From Dehalobacter sp. 12DCB1 (GTDB lineage Bacteria; Bacillota; Desulfitobacteriia; Desulfitobacteriales; Syntrophobotulaceae): DNA of 64,000 nucleotides. A model generated the notes under the pieces. It saw only the letters and a program-made list of their open reading frames with translations. It searched no databases and was not told the origin of the DNA. How positions within the stretch are numbered: the first letter of the stretch is position 1; each line of letters begins with the position of its first letter. This document shows positions 46,727 through 55,821 of the stretch, piece after piece. Both the position numbers and the translations under genes were made by a program. The stretch is from contig NZ_POSF01000011.1 in assembly GCF_004343605.1 (NCBI RefSeq), positions 260,990 to 324,989 of the forward strand. Direction: 5' to 3'.

Positions 46727-47701
46727 TCAAACCAGACTCTTTTTTGATCTTTGGAAGAATTCTCCAATACTGGTTAAACCTTGCGGCCGGTAAATCATAA
46801 GGGCTACCAGGATGATTCCGTAAATAATAATCTGGTATTCGCCACCGGCTCCGGGAATGATGAGCGGTATCAATTCTTTTAAGATTTCACTCAGAGCCAC
46901 GACAACTGCTGCCCCAAGCAAAGGCCCCCAAAAGGTTCCCAGGCCGCCGATTACAGCCATCAATACAAACTGGACGGAAGCATGAAATGTAAACGGTGAC
47001 GGACTGATAAAGGTCACGAAAAAAGCATATAGGCCCCCTGCCAAGCCCGTAAGGAGCGCACTGAAGATAAAAGCCTGCAGCTTCAGGCGTATACAGTCAA
47101 TACCGGCATTTTCTGCCGCATACTCACTCTCCCGGATCGCACATAAGGCCCTGCCTGTTCTGGAACGGACTAAATTTCGTATTCCCAGCAGTATCAGGAC
47201 CAGAATAATCCACACCATGATATAAAATTCCCTGTCACTGTTTAAAGTAAGACTGCCGATGCCCAGATGCGGGATACCACTGATCCCGGATGGTCCTCCG
47301 GTAATATCTCGGCCCTCGGTAAATAATATATAGACCAAAATCCCAAATCCAAGCGTAGCAAGCGCAAGATATAGCTCGCGTAATTTAAGGGTCTGTCTGC
47401 CAATAAGTGCCGCCACGATTCCGGGAAGAAGAATCGCTGCAAGAAGGGCTAACAATGACGGCCAATGGAAACGCGTGGTTAATATTGCTGCCGTATAAGC
47501 GCCTAAACCAAAAAACGCCGCATGACCAAACGAAACCTGTCCCGCATAACCCATCAGTATTCCCAAGCCCTGAACAATGATGGCATACAGGCCGATAACA
47601 ATCAGCATCCCATAAAGATAATTGCTGTTAAGCAGGAGCGGAATGATCAACAGCACCAGCATGATGACAGCTCCGCTAAATTTAAATTGAATCTTTTTCA
47701 C
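46727..47701 (-). CDS. livM: branched-chain amino-acid ABC permease LivM
   Basis: Integral membrane permease, 324 residues with 8-10 hydrophobic helices and the 'GYAGQVSFGHAAFFGLGAYTAAIL' BPD_transp_2 signature near residue 65. I chose the GTG at 47701 because AAGGAG lies 10 bases upstream; the frame is open 15 codons further to a TTG with no ribosome-binding site. A 104-base AT-rich gap follows, before livG. Confidence 0.92.
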   Translation of the reverse strand: MKKIQFKFSGAVIMLVLLIIPLLLNSNYLYGMLIVIGLYAIIVQGLGILMGYAGQVSFGHAAFFGLGAYTAAILTTRFHWPSLLALLAAILLPGIVAALIGRQTLKLRELYLALATLGFGILVYILFTEGRDITGGPSGISGIPHLGIGSLTLNSDREFYIMVWIILVLILLGIRNLVRSRTGRALCAIRESEYAAENAGIDCIRLKLQAFIFSALLTGLAGGLYAFFVTFISPSPFTFHASVQFVLMAVIGGLGTFWGPLLGAAVVVALSEILKELIPLIIPGAGGEYQIIIYGIILVALMIYRPQGLTSIGEFFQRSKKSLV

Positions 47702-47792
47702 CAGAGATACGCTCCTTACCATATAACGCTGTCGAATATTACTCAAAAAAATTTAAATCTATGCCAAAAGAAAACCCAACCCTGTTTTAAAA

Positions 47793-48668
47793 TTAAATTT
47801 TACGCTCGCTAATTGCACCCAGGATCCCTTCCGGCCTGATTAAAAGGACTGCAAGAAGAATCACAATAGAGATCGCATCATTCAACCCGGAGGAAATCAG
47901 TCCGGAACTGTAGGCTTCCAAAAGTCCCAGGATTAATCCCCCCAGAACAGCTCCGGATATACTCCCCAATCCGCCAATTGTTGCCGCGATAAAACCTTTG
48001 ACGCCTAACATAAAACCCATATCATACGTGACCATCGTCACCGGTCCGATGCAGATTCCTGCGGCGGTAGCCAAAGCCCCTGAAAAAACAAATGCGGCTA
48101 GGGAAATCATACTCAGATTGATCCCCTGTAGCTGGGCTCCGATGGGACTGAGGACGGAAGCCTTAACTGCTTTTCCCCAGTACGTCCGTCCAAAAAAAGT
48201 GTTGATGCAGATCAATGTTGCCGCTGCCAGCAAAAATATCCAGATACTCTGAGGATTGAGCGCCGCCCCGCCTGCCATGATTGGTCCGCTAGTCGTAAAG
48301 GAGGGCAAAGAGTAGGTATCTGTTCCCCAGATCAGAAGGGCCAGCCCCCTTAAGGATATTGAAATACCAATTGTAATGATCAGCATCGTCAGGCTGCTGG
48401 CCCCCCTAGCTTTGTTGACCGTCAGCCTTTCGAGCACCCCCGCCAACAAAGCGACAATAATGATGGCGAGAAGGGAGGCCGCTATTAGCGGCATCCCCAT
48501 TGATTTGAAACTGACCGTCAGAAGTGCCCCGATAACCAGAAATTCCCCAAGGGCTAGATTTAATATGCCTGTTACTTTATAGGTGATAACCAGGGTAAGG
48601 GCAATAATGGAATAAATACTTCCAAGCGTAAGTCCGCTGAATAATAGCTGCAGTAGTTGTTCTCCCAT
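47793..48668 (-). CDS. livH: branched-chain amino-acid ABC permease LivH
   Basis: 291-residue permease with about 8 membrane helices, partner of LivM. 'GLTLGSIYSIIALTLVITYKVTGILNLALGEF' at the start is the LivH hallmark, and 'GVKGFIAATIGGLGSISGAVLGGL' contains the ATPase-contact loop. GGAG precedes the ATG. Confidence 0.94.
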   Translation of the reverse strand: MGEQLLQLLFSGLTLGSIYSIIALTLVITYKVTGILNLALGEFLVIGALLTVSFKSMGMPLIAASLLAIIIVALLAGVLERLTVNKARGASSLTMLIITIGISISLRGLALLIWGTDTYSLPSFTTSGPIMAGGAALNPQSIWIFLLAAATLICINTFFGRTYWGKAVKASVLSPIGAQLQGINLSMISLAAFVFSGALATAAGICIGPVTMVTYDMGFMLGVKGFIAATIGGLGSISGAVLGGLILGLLEAYSSGLISSGLNDAISIVILLAVLLIRPEGILGAISERKI

Positions 48669-48701
48669 CAGTTTTCACTCCGTTACTGAATTTTGCCCTT
48701 G

Positions 48702-49895
48702 TTACTGTAATATTTTCCATTTGCTGTCTTTGATCTGAACCAAAACGGCGGAATCCTCGCTTAAGCCATTATGATTCTGTTTAGACATATTAAATACCCC
48801 GGATACGCCGACAAGTCCCTGCGTTTTTTCCAGTTCATCCCGAATGGCGCTGCGGTCTGGACCGGCTTTTTCGATCGCCTTGACCAGGAGACTTAAAGCA
48901 TCTGCCGCATAACCACCGAATGAATTGGGCGCGGTATTGTATTTATTTTGGTAATCATTGATATAACTTGTAAGCACTGCTTTCTGCGGATCAGAATCCG
49001 CAATCTGATCGGCCACCGGAAGCTTACCTATTGGAAGAATCACTCCGTCAGCAGCGTCCTTGGCAAGTTCAATGAATTTTTGATTGCCGACGCCATGACT
49101 GTGAATGAGCGGAATCGTCAGTCCCAGATCCTTATAGTTCTTCGTCAGGATGGAGGCCGAAGGCGGAATCGCCCATACGACGACTGCCTGAGCTCCACTG
49201 CTCTTGACATTCGTCAATTGCGGCGTCATATCATTGTCTGTCGCGTCAAATTTTTCTTCGGCAACGATGGTGATTCCATTTTGGGGAGCTGCTGCGCTAA
49301 TGGCCTTCTTGCCATTGTCGCCATAGGCATTGTTCATATACATAAAGGCAATCTTCGTCATGTTATTCTTCTTGAGATATTCCACGATTTTATTGATCAT
49401 GACGATATCGCTCTGGGCTGTTTTAAATACCCATTGCCTTTCAGCTGCCGGTTCAACTATGCTGCTGGCTGCTGCCAGAGAAATCATCGGGATTTGCGCA
49501 TCCTGAACAGTTTTAATAATTGCCATCGAGGTTCCGCTGGAGCTGCCGCCTAAAACTGCAAGGACGCCTTTTTCGATCAGCTTATTCGCAGCAAGTACAG
49601 CCTCCGTCTCATCACTTTTATTGTCCTCAATGATCAGTTCAATCGGATGGCCTTGAATACCGCCTTCGGCATTGATTTTGTCCACCATCATCAGCAGTGT
49701 ATCGCGTTCAGGTGTGCCCAAAGAAGAGGAAGTCCCGCTGATATCGAGAACCGCACCCACTTTGTAAGGTTCTGCTGTCTCACTGCCTGCCGTACTGCTC
49801 TTCCCGGAGCTGCAGCCCCCCAATATCAGGCTGCCCGCCAATAATAAAGCTACTACCATACTCCCTGTGAAACCTTTGAACTTTCTTTTCATCAT
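48702..49895 (-). CDS. livJ: branched-chain amino-acid binding lipoprotein (LivJ/LivK type)
   Basis: 397 residues, a periplasmic-binding-protein type 1 receptor. Signal peptide with lipobox 'LILGGC' (Cys about 28) followed by a Ser/Gly linker, then 'VGAVLDISGTSSSLGTPERD' and 'IIEDNKSDETEAVLAANKLI' typical of Leu/Ile/Val receptors. First gene of the operon, behind two T-box platforms. AGGAG 6 bases before the first of two ATG codons. Ligand preference within branched-chain amino acids is not readable. Confidence 0.94.
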   Translation of the reverse strand: MMKRKFKGFTGSMVVALLLAGSLILGGCSSGKSSTAGSETAEPYKVGAVLDISGTSSSLGTPERDTLLMMVDKINAEGGIQGHPIELIIEDNKSDETEAVLAANKLIEKGVLAVLGGSSSGTSMAIIKTVQDAQIPMISLAAASSIVEPAAERQWVFKTAQSDIVMINKIVEYLKKNNMTKIAFMYMNNAYGDNGKKAISAAAPQNGITIVAEEKFDATDNDMTPQLTNVKSSGAQAVVVWAIPPSASILTKNYKDLGLTIPLIHSHGVGNQKFIELAKDAADGVILPIGKLPVADQIADSDPQKAVLTSYINDYQNKYNTAPNSFGGYAADALSLLVKAIEKAGPDRSAIRDELEKTQGLVGVSGVFNMSKQNHNGLSEDSAVLVQIKDSKWKILQ

Positions 49896-49929
49896 CCTTC
49901 ACTCCTACATTCATATTTTTCTGATTCAC

Positions 49930-50112
49930 CAGAAAACAACAAGCCACAGCCTTCGCCGGGACGAAAGCTGTGGCCTTCCGCGGTACCACCCCAGTTAGCC
50001 GGATCACTCCAGCCCTCTCTTAAGAGTACGAATAAAGGAGTCTTTCCCTGCTGAAACTTAGGTGTGGTCCGTGGGCATCCGTGGCCTTGCTAGCCGCTCC
50101 TTGCAGCCAACT
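49930..50112 (-). promoter_or_regulatory. second T-box platform of the liv operon (short)
   Basis: T-box core GGGTGGTACCGCGG at 49978-49991. Terminator stem GCCACAGC/GCTGTGGC (49943-49950 with 49967-49974) extended by TTCG/CGAA, then TTGTTGTTTTC. Only about 120 bases separate it from the end of the first terminator. That is too little for a full Stem I-II-III by the usual layout, so Stem I may be reduced or missing. Confidence 0.85.
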
Positions 50113-50417
50113 AAAAAAACACTTCTCATCCCTGAAGGGACGAAAGTGCTTCGCGGTACCACCCTATTTGGGTCTAAGCAGACCCCACTTTTCAGCAGGT
50201 ACGGGACTTTATTCTTCCTTATACCCCCTCCCTTTTAACGGCGGAAGCCTCCGTCCAGACCTACTTACCCAAAGGTTTCAGTCCGGAAGTTCAGGGGTGA
50301 ACCTTCAACGATCGATACGATAGAAACGCTTTCAGTCTAAGACGTTTCCTCCCTGGAAAGCTCATACCGTTTACTTTACCCCATCATTACTTTTATACAA
50401 TAATGGTATTGATTTGA
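50113..50417 (-). promoter_or_regulatory. first T-box leader of the liv operon
   Basis: T-box core AGGGTGGTACCGCG at 50152-50165. Terminator 50120-50148 with the run TTTTTTT (50113-50119). The long 5' part includes GAAACG/CGTTTC and GTTCA/TGAAC stems. The specifier is uncertain: ATC and GTA triplets both occur where one could sit, each fitting a branched-chain amino acid. Confidence 0.92.
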
Positions 50418-50423
50418 ATCTAT

Positions 50424-50451
50424 ATTATCACAGAGCCCTGAGATTCGTCAA
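50424..50451 (-). promoter_or_regulatory. promoter of the liv T-box leader
   Basis: TTGACG (50446-50451), 16-base spacer, GATAAT (50424-50429) on the minus strand. Confidence 0.6.
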
Positions 50452-50591
50452 TTAGAAATATCTATTCTGTATGCCCATAGAAATTCTGTATGGCTATTGT
50501 AAAATATATAAAAATATATTTCAGAATGGTATGCAATGGATGGTTGACATGGCAATAGATAAAGACAGGTTATTCTTTTTTAAGAATTTAG

Positions 50592-50621
50592 TTGCATAGT
50601 CTCGCTAAAATATGATAAAAT
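50592..50621 (+). promoter_or_regulatory. candidate promoter of rpsT
   Basis: TTGCAT (50592-50597), 18-base spacer, TAAAAT (50616-50621). Confidence 0.5.
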
Positions 50622-50674
50622 AACTTTTGTCTAAAAAACGTGCGGTAGTTAGATGTTTCGAAGGGGGTGACTGT

Positions 50675-50947
50675 ATGCCAAATATTAAATCAGCAATTAA
50701 AAGGGTCCAACTAAGCAAGTTACAGAATGCCAAGAATACTGCTGCCAGATCTTCCTTACGAACCGCTATTCGTCGTTTTGAGGAAGCTGTAAACAATAAT
50801 CCTGAAAATGCTGTTGAAGCTCTGCAAAAAGCTTCCCGTGCACTTGATAAAGCTGCTGCAAAAGGTTTGATCCACAAAAACAAAGCAGCTCGCAAAAAAT
50901 CCAGAATGGCCAAAAAGTTCCAGGCTTTGAATAATAAAGCCAGCTAA
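50675..50947 (+). CDS. rpsT: 30S ribosomal protein S20
   Basis: 90-residue basic helical protein of the small subunit: 'MPNIKSAIKRVQLSKLQNAKN' start and 'GLIHKNKAARKKSRMAKK' tail. ATG 50675 has AAGGGGG upstream. Sixteen codons of open frame before it are not used. Divergent from the liv operon and convergent with holA, as in many Firmicutes. Confidence 0.97.
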   Translation: MPNIKSAIKRVQLSKLQNAKNTAARSSLRTAIRRFEEAVNNNPENAVEALQKASRALDKAAAKGLIHKNKAARKKSRMAKKFQALNNKAS

Positions 50948-51018
50948 GCAACGCTGCACGAGTCCCTCCATGGACGTCGCAGCATCCGTGAAGGCTATTT
51001 AAACGCTTCACGCTCCAT
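50948..51018. repeat. dispersed intergenic hairpin repeat, copy A
   Basis: Contains the module CTCCATGGACGTCGCAGCAT (50967-50986) followed by hairpin GTGAAG/CTTCAC (50988-50993, 51006-51011) around a loop holding CTATTTAAAC, then a second CTCCAT. It matches copy B at 61730-61790, with compensating base changes in the stem. It lies between rpsT and its terminator. Confidence 0.7.
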
Positions 51019-51028
51019 AGACATTGAA

Positions 51029-51064
51029 GAGGATATCTCAGAACCCTGGGGCATCCTCTTTTTT
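51029..51064 (+). terminator. terminator of rpsT
   Basis: GAGGAT/ATCCTC outer stem (51029-51034 with 51053-51058) with an inner CAG/CTG pairing, then TTTTTT. It sits between the convergent rpsT and holA, and may serve both. Confidence 0.8.
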
Positions 51065-51071
51065 CATTACG

Positions 51072-52136
51072 TTATTTCTTACACAATCGTATAACCATTA
51101 TTTCCAGCAGCAGCTGAGGGTTCCCTCCGCTGCTTTTTAACGCCAGTTCAGTCTGAAGACAATCTTCCATGGCCTCAGCCAATCTGTTGGCTGAAAAAGA
51201 GTCCGCTTGCTGAAAGAGTTTGTTTCCTTCAAAGAATGTCCTAATTCCTGCAGTGCCCATAAAATCATTGACTGTGCCCTTGCGGGCCCGCCAAATACTC
51301 GCTGCCAGTAACAGCCGGATATGGCGGACGATCATTGTATGCACTTTGAGGTAATGTTCCTGACTAAGCACTTCGCTAAGCCTGGCCAATGCATCTTTGG
51401 TATTCTCTGCCGCGATGGCATCCAACATCGCAAAGACCGTCGTCTCGATCATCGGCAAACTTATTTTCCGGATATCTTCAATTTCTATGTTTTGTTTTTC
51501 TCCGGTATATAGAGCTAATTTGGCCAGTTCCTGACTGAGCACCCCCGTCTGGTGACCAGCCCATTCCAAAAGAAACGAAGCGACGGGAACACTCAGGTTC
51601 TTCCCGTTTTGATGCGCTTGCTTTTGCAGCCAGGCCATCCATTCCGACTGGCCCTTCGGAAAAGCGAATTCTACTGTTTTCCCGTTTTTATTGATTTCCT
51701 TAAACAGTTTTCTGCCTTTGTTTACTTTTTCCGATATCAGAACCAGGCAAGTGGACGGATTTGGGTTCAGACAGTATTCCAGCAAGATATCCGGGTCACT
51801 TTCTCTCCCTGAATCGGATCGTTCTGTTTCTTCAGCGCTGTTTTCCGATTCAGAAACGCCTTTACTCCTGCCCGTTCCAAAATAAGGAAGATCATCAACA
51901 ACCACGAGTTTTCCGGAAAAAAAAGCTGTCATATTGGCAGCCTGGATTATTTCTTCCCGGGTTTGTTCTTTTCCGTTAAGAAGCTCTGTATTGCTGCCGG
52001 AAGGGTCATCCAGCAAATAATAGTTTTTTAGCAGTTTCAAAGCCTCGGTGAGAGAATAACGGTCTTCACCGTACCAGAGATAAACAGAGGGAATACCGTG
52101 GTTCTCTATGTCGTGTTTGATTATATCTAATGTCAT
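51072..52136 (-). CDS. holA: DNA polymerase III delta subunit HolA
   Basis: 354-residue clamp-loader subunit that opens the beta clamp. N-terminal 'VYLWYGEDRYSLTEALKLLKNYYL' and the 'TAFFSGKLVVVDDLPYFG' stretch are characteristic. A Ser/Glu-rich insert (about 95-115) interrupts the first domain. It is upstream of rpsT in convergent orientation and behind comEC in the usual comEA-comEC-holA order, though here MCP and cyclophilin genes intervene. Confidence 0.93.
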   Translation of the reverse strand: MTLDIIKHDIENHGIPSVYLWYGEDRYSLTEALKLLKNYYLLDDPSGSNTELLNGKEQTREEIIQAANMTAFFSGKLVVVDDLPYFGTGRSKGVSESENSAEETERSDSGRESDPDILLEYCLNPNPSTCLVLISEKVNKGRKLFKEINKNGKTVEFAFPKGQSEWMAWLQKQAHQNGKNLSVPVASFLLEWAGHQTGVLSQELAKLALYTGEKQNIEIEDIRKISLPMIETTVFAMLDAIAAENTKDALARLSEVLSQEHYLKVHTMIVRHIRLLLAASIWRARKGTVNDFMGTAGIRTFFEGNKLFQQADSFSANRLAEAMEDCLQTELALKSSGGNPQLLLEIMVIRLCKK

Positions 52137-52172
52137 ATCCTATTTTCTCCTTGGACTTAAGAAGAGGGTCTC

Positions 52173-53036
52173 TTATTTGCCATCCAATGTGATTTTTGAG
52201 AATTCAACCAGGTCCTGCGAATTTTCACTTACTTCCTCAATTGCAGCAGTGATTTCTTCAGTTGCTGCGGCCTGGTTTTCAGCAATACCACCAATCTCAT
52301 TGATTTCTGTAATGATACTTCCGATGGAATCTTTCATCTCAGTAAGTATTTCAGTAATCATTTTGGCCGAATCGTTACTCTGGGCGGCAAGTTTGCGCAT
52401 TTCCTCCGCAACCACTGCAAAGCCGCGTCCCTGTTCTCCGGCGCGGGCCGCTTCAATTGCGGCATTCAGTCCCAGCAAGTTGGAATGTGAGGATATATCT
52501 GAAATAGCGCCGATAACTTTATTGATTTCTTTAATTTTCACGGCGGATTCATTTGCGGATTTTACAGCATTGCTAATTTTGAACGAAAGTCCTTGTGATC
52601 CTGAAGCTACTTCCTGTAGCCCGGCGTTTACTTCCTGAAGCGTTGCTGCAAGACTTTGGGAAACCTCATCAATTCTAGCCTGTTTTTCCAAGCTTTTACC
52701 GATTCCGACACACCCGATGACTTCTCCATTGGGTGCTTTAATTGGGTATGTGAATGACGCAAACGGAAAACCGAATTTCTCTTTGGGCATAAGATTCGAT
52801 GTGGATTTACCTGTTCTCATCACTTCAACAAGGTGAGGGTTATCACTAACCTTAAAACTCGCTGAATCCACGTTCGTCACCATTTTGTAGCCGGGGTAGT
52901 AATAGAGCATGTTTGTCCTGTTTGTGATCATCACCATAAGGTCTTCCTGCATCATTTCTTTTAAATTGGATAATACCATCGCGTAGGTTTCCAAGATTTC
53001 TTCATGGCTTTTTGCATTATTTTCTGCGAAATCCAT
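52173..53036 (-). CDS. soluble methyl-accepting chemotaxis-type transducer
   Basis: 287 residues with no transmembrane helix. Residues 1-125 form a single sensor-like domain with '[20 protein letters not shown]' and '[25 protein letters not shown]', resembling a PAS/Cache-like fold. Residues 130-285 are an MCP signalling coil with the hairpin tip '[28 protein letters not shown]'. No HAMP. Probably a cytoplasmic receptor for CheA/CheW. ATG 53036 follows AGAGAGGA; a GTG 8 codons upstream is less supported. Has its own promoter candidate. Confidence 0.9.
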   Translation of the reverse strand: MDFAENNAKSHEEILETYAMVLSNLKEMMQEDLMVMITNRTNMLYYYPGYKMVTNVDSASFKVSDNPHLVEVMRTGKSTSNLMPKEKFGFPFASFTYPIKAPNGEVIGCVGIGKSLEKQARIDEVSQSLAATLQEVNAGLQEVASGSQGLSFKISNAVKSANESAVKIKEINKVIGAISDISSHSNLLGLNAAIEAARAGEQGRGFAVVAEEMRKLAAQSNDSAKMITEILTEMKDSIGSIITEINEIGGIAENQAAATEEITAAIEEVSENSQDLVEFSKITLDGK

Positions 53037-53096
53037 TGAAATATCTTCCTCTCTCTTCACAAAATGACTATTTAGTAATTATTTTGAATTATATCT

Positions 53097-53125
53097 ACTA
53101 TAGCGCAGAACAAATAACTTTTCAA
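53097..53125 (-). promoter_or_regulatory. candidate promoter of the soluble MCP gene
   Basis: TTGAAA (53120-53125), 17-base spacer, TATAGT (53097-53102) on the minus strand. Confidence 0.6.
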
Positions 53126-53149
53126 CCAAAGATCATTGAGATTTTAAAC

Positions 53150-53180
53150 AAAAAAAGTCCCCCTCAACGGATGAAGGGGA
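53150..53180 (-). terminator. terminator of the cyclophilin gene
   Basis: CCCC/GGGG stem with an inner TCA/TGA (53159-53179), then GACTTTTTTTG on the minus strand. It is 140 bases beyond the cyclophilin stop codon; 53181-53320 otherwise shows only AT-rich sequence. Confidence 0.75.
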
Positions 53181-53320
53181 AAGAAAGAGGAGGAGAAAAG
53201 AGATGTTCATTTGGTATTATTTCCATGCACTTCCTCTTTTTATTCATGTTTTTAATATTTTTTGTATTTCCGTATAAAATTAGTCTTTGCTGGACTAATT
53301 TGATGTATCAGACTAAATAT

Positions 53321-53839
53321 TTAGACGGTTTCCGGTTCAGCGTAATCTACACCTTTGGTGTCGACGGTTACACTTTTCATAGCTTGTTCCTGATTAGGTC
53401 TGTCCTGATAATTTCTTTCAACCGATACGATTTTATCGACAAATTCCATGCCTTCGATCACCTTACCGAAAGCAGCATATTGGCTGTCAAGGTGAGGTGA
53501 ATCATCAACCATGATAAAAAACTGAGAACCGGCTGAATCTGCCATTCTGGAACGAGCCATTGACAGGACTCCACGACTATGCTTCAGATCATTTATGACG
53601 CCGTTGCCGGAGAATTCTCCTTTAATACTGTAGCCTGGATCACCCATTCCCGAACCCTGGGGACATCCTCCCTGAATCATAAAACCAGGAATGACTCTGT
53701 GAAAAATCAGACCGTCATAGAAGCCCTTCTCAATTAATGAAATAAAATTATTGACAGTATTCGGGGCTATTTCAGGATAGAGTTCGGCCTTAATGACATC
53801 CCCGTTGGCCATTTCAATCGTTACAATCGGTTTTTCCAT
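53321..53839 (-). CDS. cyclophilin-type peptidyl-prolyl isomerase
   Basis: 172-residue cytoplasmic cyclophilin; no signal peptide. Catalytic segment 'FHRVIPGFMIQGGCPQGSGMGDPGY' and 'GVLSMARSRMADSAGSQFFIM' are intact. Catalyses proline cis-trans isomerisation in protein folding. Preceded by a TATAAT with an extended TGC element (53887-53892) and no obvious -35. Confidence 0.95.
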   Translation of the reverse strand: MEKPIVTIEMANGDVIKAELYPEIAPNTVNNFISLIEKGFYDGLIFHRVIPGFMIQGGCPQGSGMGDPGYSIKGEFSGNGVINDLKHSRGVLSMARSRMADSAGSQFFIMVDDSPHLDSQYAAFGKVIEGMEFVDKIVSVERNYQDRPNQEQAMKSVTVDTKGVDYAEPETV

Positions 53840-53925
53840 GATCGATAACTCCTTTTCAACGTATGAATTATTCGTTCAGTTGTTGATTATAGCATAAATT
53901 TGGATAAAAAAGAAATTTGCAGCTG

Positions 53926-55806
53926 TCACCTGCCTGTTATTATTTTAGAGCTCTTTTTATTGATCATTAATTGTATTGTACCGTCTATATCTGTCCGATA
54001 TATAGGTACACCTCTTTCTTCCCAGTAGTTGATAACCTCCCGGGAAGGATGACCAAAGCTGTTTTTGCCTACAGAAACAAACACTGCCCGGGGATTGGTA
54101 CTGTCAAACCAAGCTGTATCCAGAGAGCCTTTTCCGCCATGATGTGGAATTTTTATAAAATCCGAATTCCAGTCAGTTCCTCTGTCTGAGATGGATTCCA
54201 TTTCTTCTGCTTCCATATCTCCCGTCAATAAGATTTTTTTTCCCAGATATTCTATCTGTATCACCAGAGAATTATTATTCGAATCAGCACCGGTGTTGTT
54301 CATTTCTTCGACCGGGGCCATAATATCAATCTGCAGACTGGAAGAAAAATGGATATAATCCCCTGCCTTAAGCGTTACAAACTTTCCTTCGTTCCGGTAG
54401 TATTCCGCTGGAATTCCCGACTGCCATTCTTCATTTGTTATTCTATCGCCCGCTTCGGGTACTGCGACTTTTGCCACAGGCAAATTAGCCAGCAGGTATT
54501 GTGCCCCTCCCAAATGATCAGCATCCTCGTGCGTGATAAAAAGAAAATCCAATTTACCTATCCTTTTTTCCATTAGATAAGGAAGCACAATTTTTTCCGC
54601 TGCATTGTAGTTATCCTTACGGGGACCGGTATCGACAAGCAGGTTTTCTCGGGCCGTCTGAATCAGGATACAGTCCCCTTGGCCGACATCAATAAACGTG
54701 ATCTTCAAGGCATTGCCGCTTGACCAGGGGTTCCAGAGCAATAGAATCAAAAGCAAAGCAAAGAGGTACCTGAATTTTACATATTGCAATATCACATCTC
54801 TCAGATTAGCATATCTCGGTTTTATCTGATTCGTATCTAACTTTTCAGCCTTACCAAGCTTGAGTGTGTCACCTATTCTGCTCAGGCAGGGCAGTAATCG
54901 TAATCTCTTCGCAGCTGATATAAGTCTTCTGATTTGTACACTCCAAATAAATTTTATTCTTTCCGTACCGAATAACACCCCTGCCAGAAATACATACCAG
55001 GCTATCCAGAAGATCATACCGGGATTCAATACCCAGAAATAGGCCCAGGGGAAAGATGCAATCAACGTCAATATACGGTCAGAGATCTCAAGCAGCCATA
55101 CAGCAGCTTGAAAAAAAATAGGCGGCATACCCGGGACAAAAGATAATACCGTTCCGATAAGCCCTAGCTGCAAAACTCCGCCGAGCATAAAAAGGATGAA
55201 TATATTGGTGATCAGCCCAGCTAGAGACAGTTTATGAAAAACATTCGTCATAATGGGCAGAACGGCAATCTGAGCGCCAAACGATGCTGCTGCAGGCAGT
55301 CTCAGTAATTCAGGCAGCTTGCCGAACCAGGCATTCTTTATCAACCGGGGTGATAGAACCAACATTCCCCAGGTCGCAGCAAAGGAAAGCTGGAAGCCTA
55401 TATCACGTAAAAATAAAGGATTCCATAAATAAAGAATCAACGCAGCGAAAAGAAGCCATCTAAGCATCGATATTTTTTTACTGCCTAATAAGCGGCCGAT
55501 CAAGACTGAGGTTCCCAAAATGGTTGCCCTTAAGATAGGCAGATTGCCACTGCATAAGACTGCATAACACAAGATAACGCCGATTGTTGCAGCGATTCTG
55601 GCTTTCCGGGGCAGGCCAAATAAAAACAGCCATGCCAGAGCCATCACAAAGGCCACATTCGATCCCGAAGCCGCAAAAACATGCATGACTCCTGCGGCTT
55701 TGTACATCTCCAGTGTTTTTGCAGAAATCCCGCTGGAATCACCAAACAAAATTCCTTCAAGAATGCCGGCTTGTTCCGGCCAGGACGCGGTCAGAATATT
55801 ATGCAC
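53926..55806 (-). pseudogene. comEC: ComEC, C-terminal part (gene split by in-frame TGA)
   Basis: 626 codons in the same frame as the N-terminal part, separated by a TGA at 55822-55824 and five further sense codons. Contains the Competence membrane domain (about 1-290, many helices, 'LFGDSSGISAKTLEMYKAAGVMHVFAASGSN' start) and the C-terminal metallo-beta-lactamase domain with 'FITHEDADHLGG', 'LLTGDMEAEE' and 'KIPHHGGKGS'. ComEC forms the DNA-uptake channel. A GTG at 55806 lies 11 bases after AAGGA, so this half might be made separately by reinitiation. Confidence 0.85.
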
Positions 55807-55821
55807 ATGTTGACGTATCCT

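Noticed and set aside
47702-47746. TTG start of livM
   Set aside because: No ribosome-binding site there, while GTG 47701 has AAGGAG at a good distance.
50081-50323. 80-codon plus-strand reading frame before rpsT
   Set aside because: It is antisense to the first liv T-box leader; the structured RNA explains the sequence.
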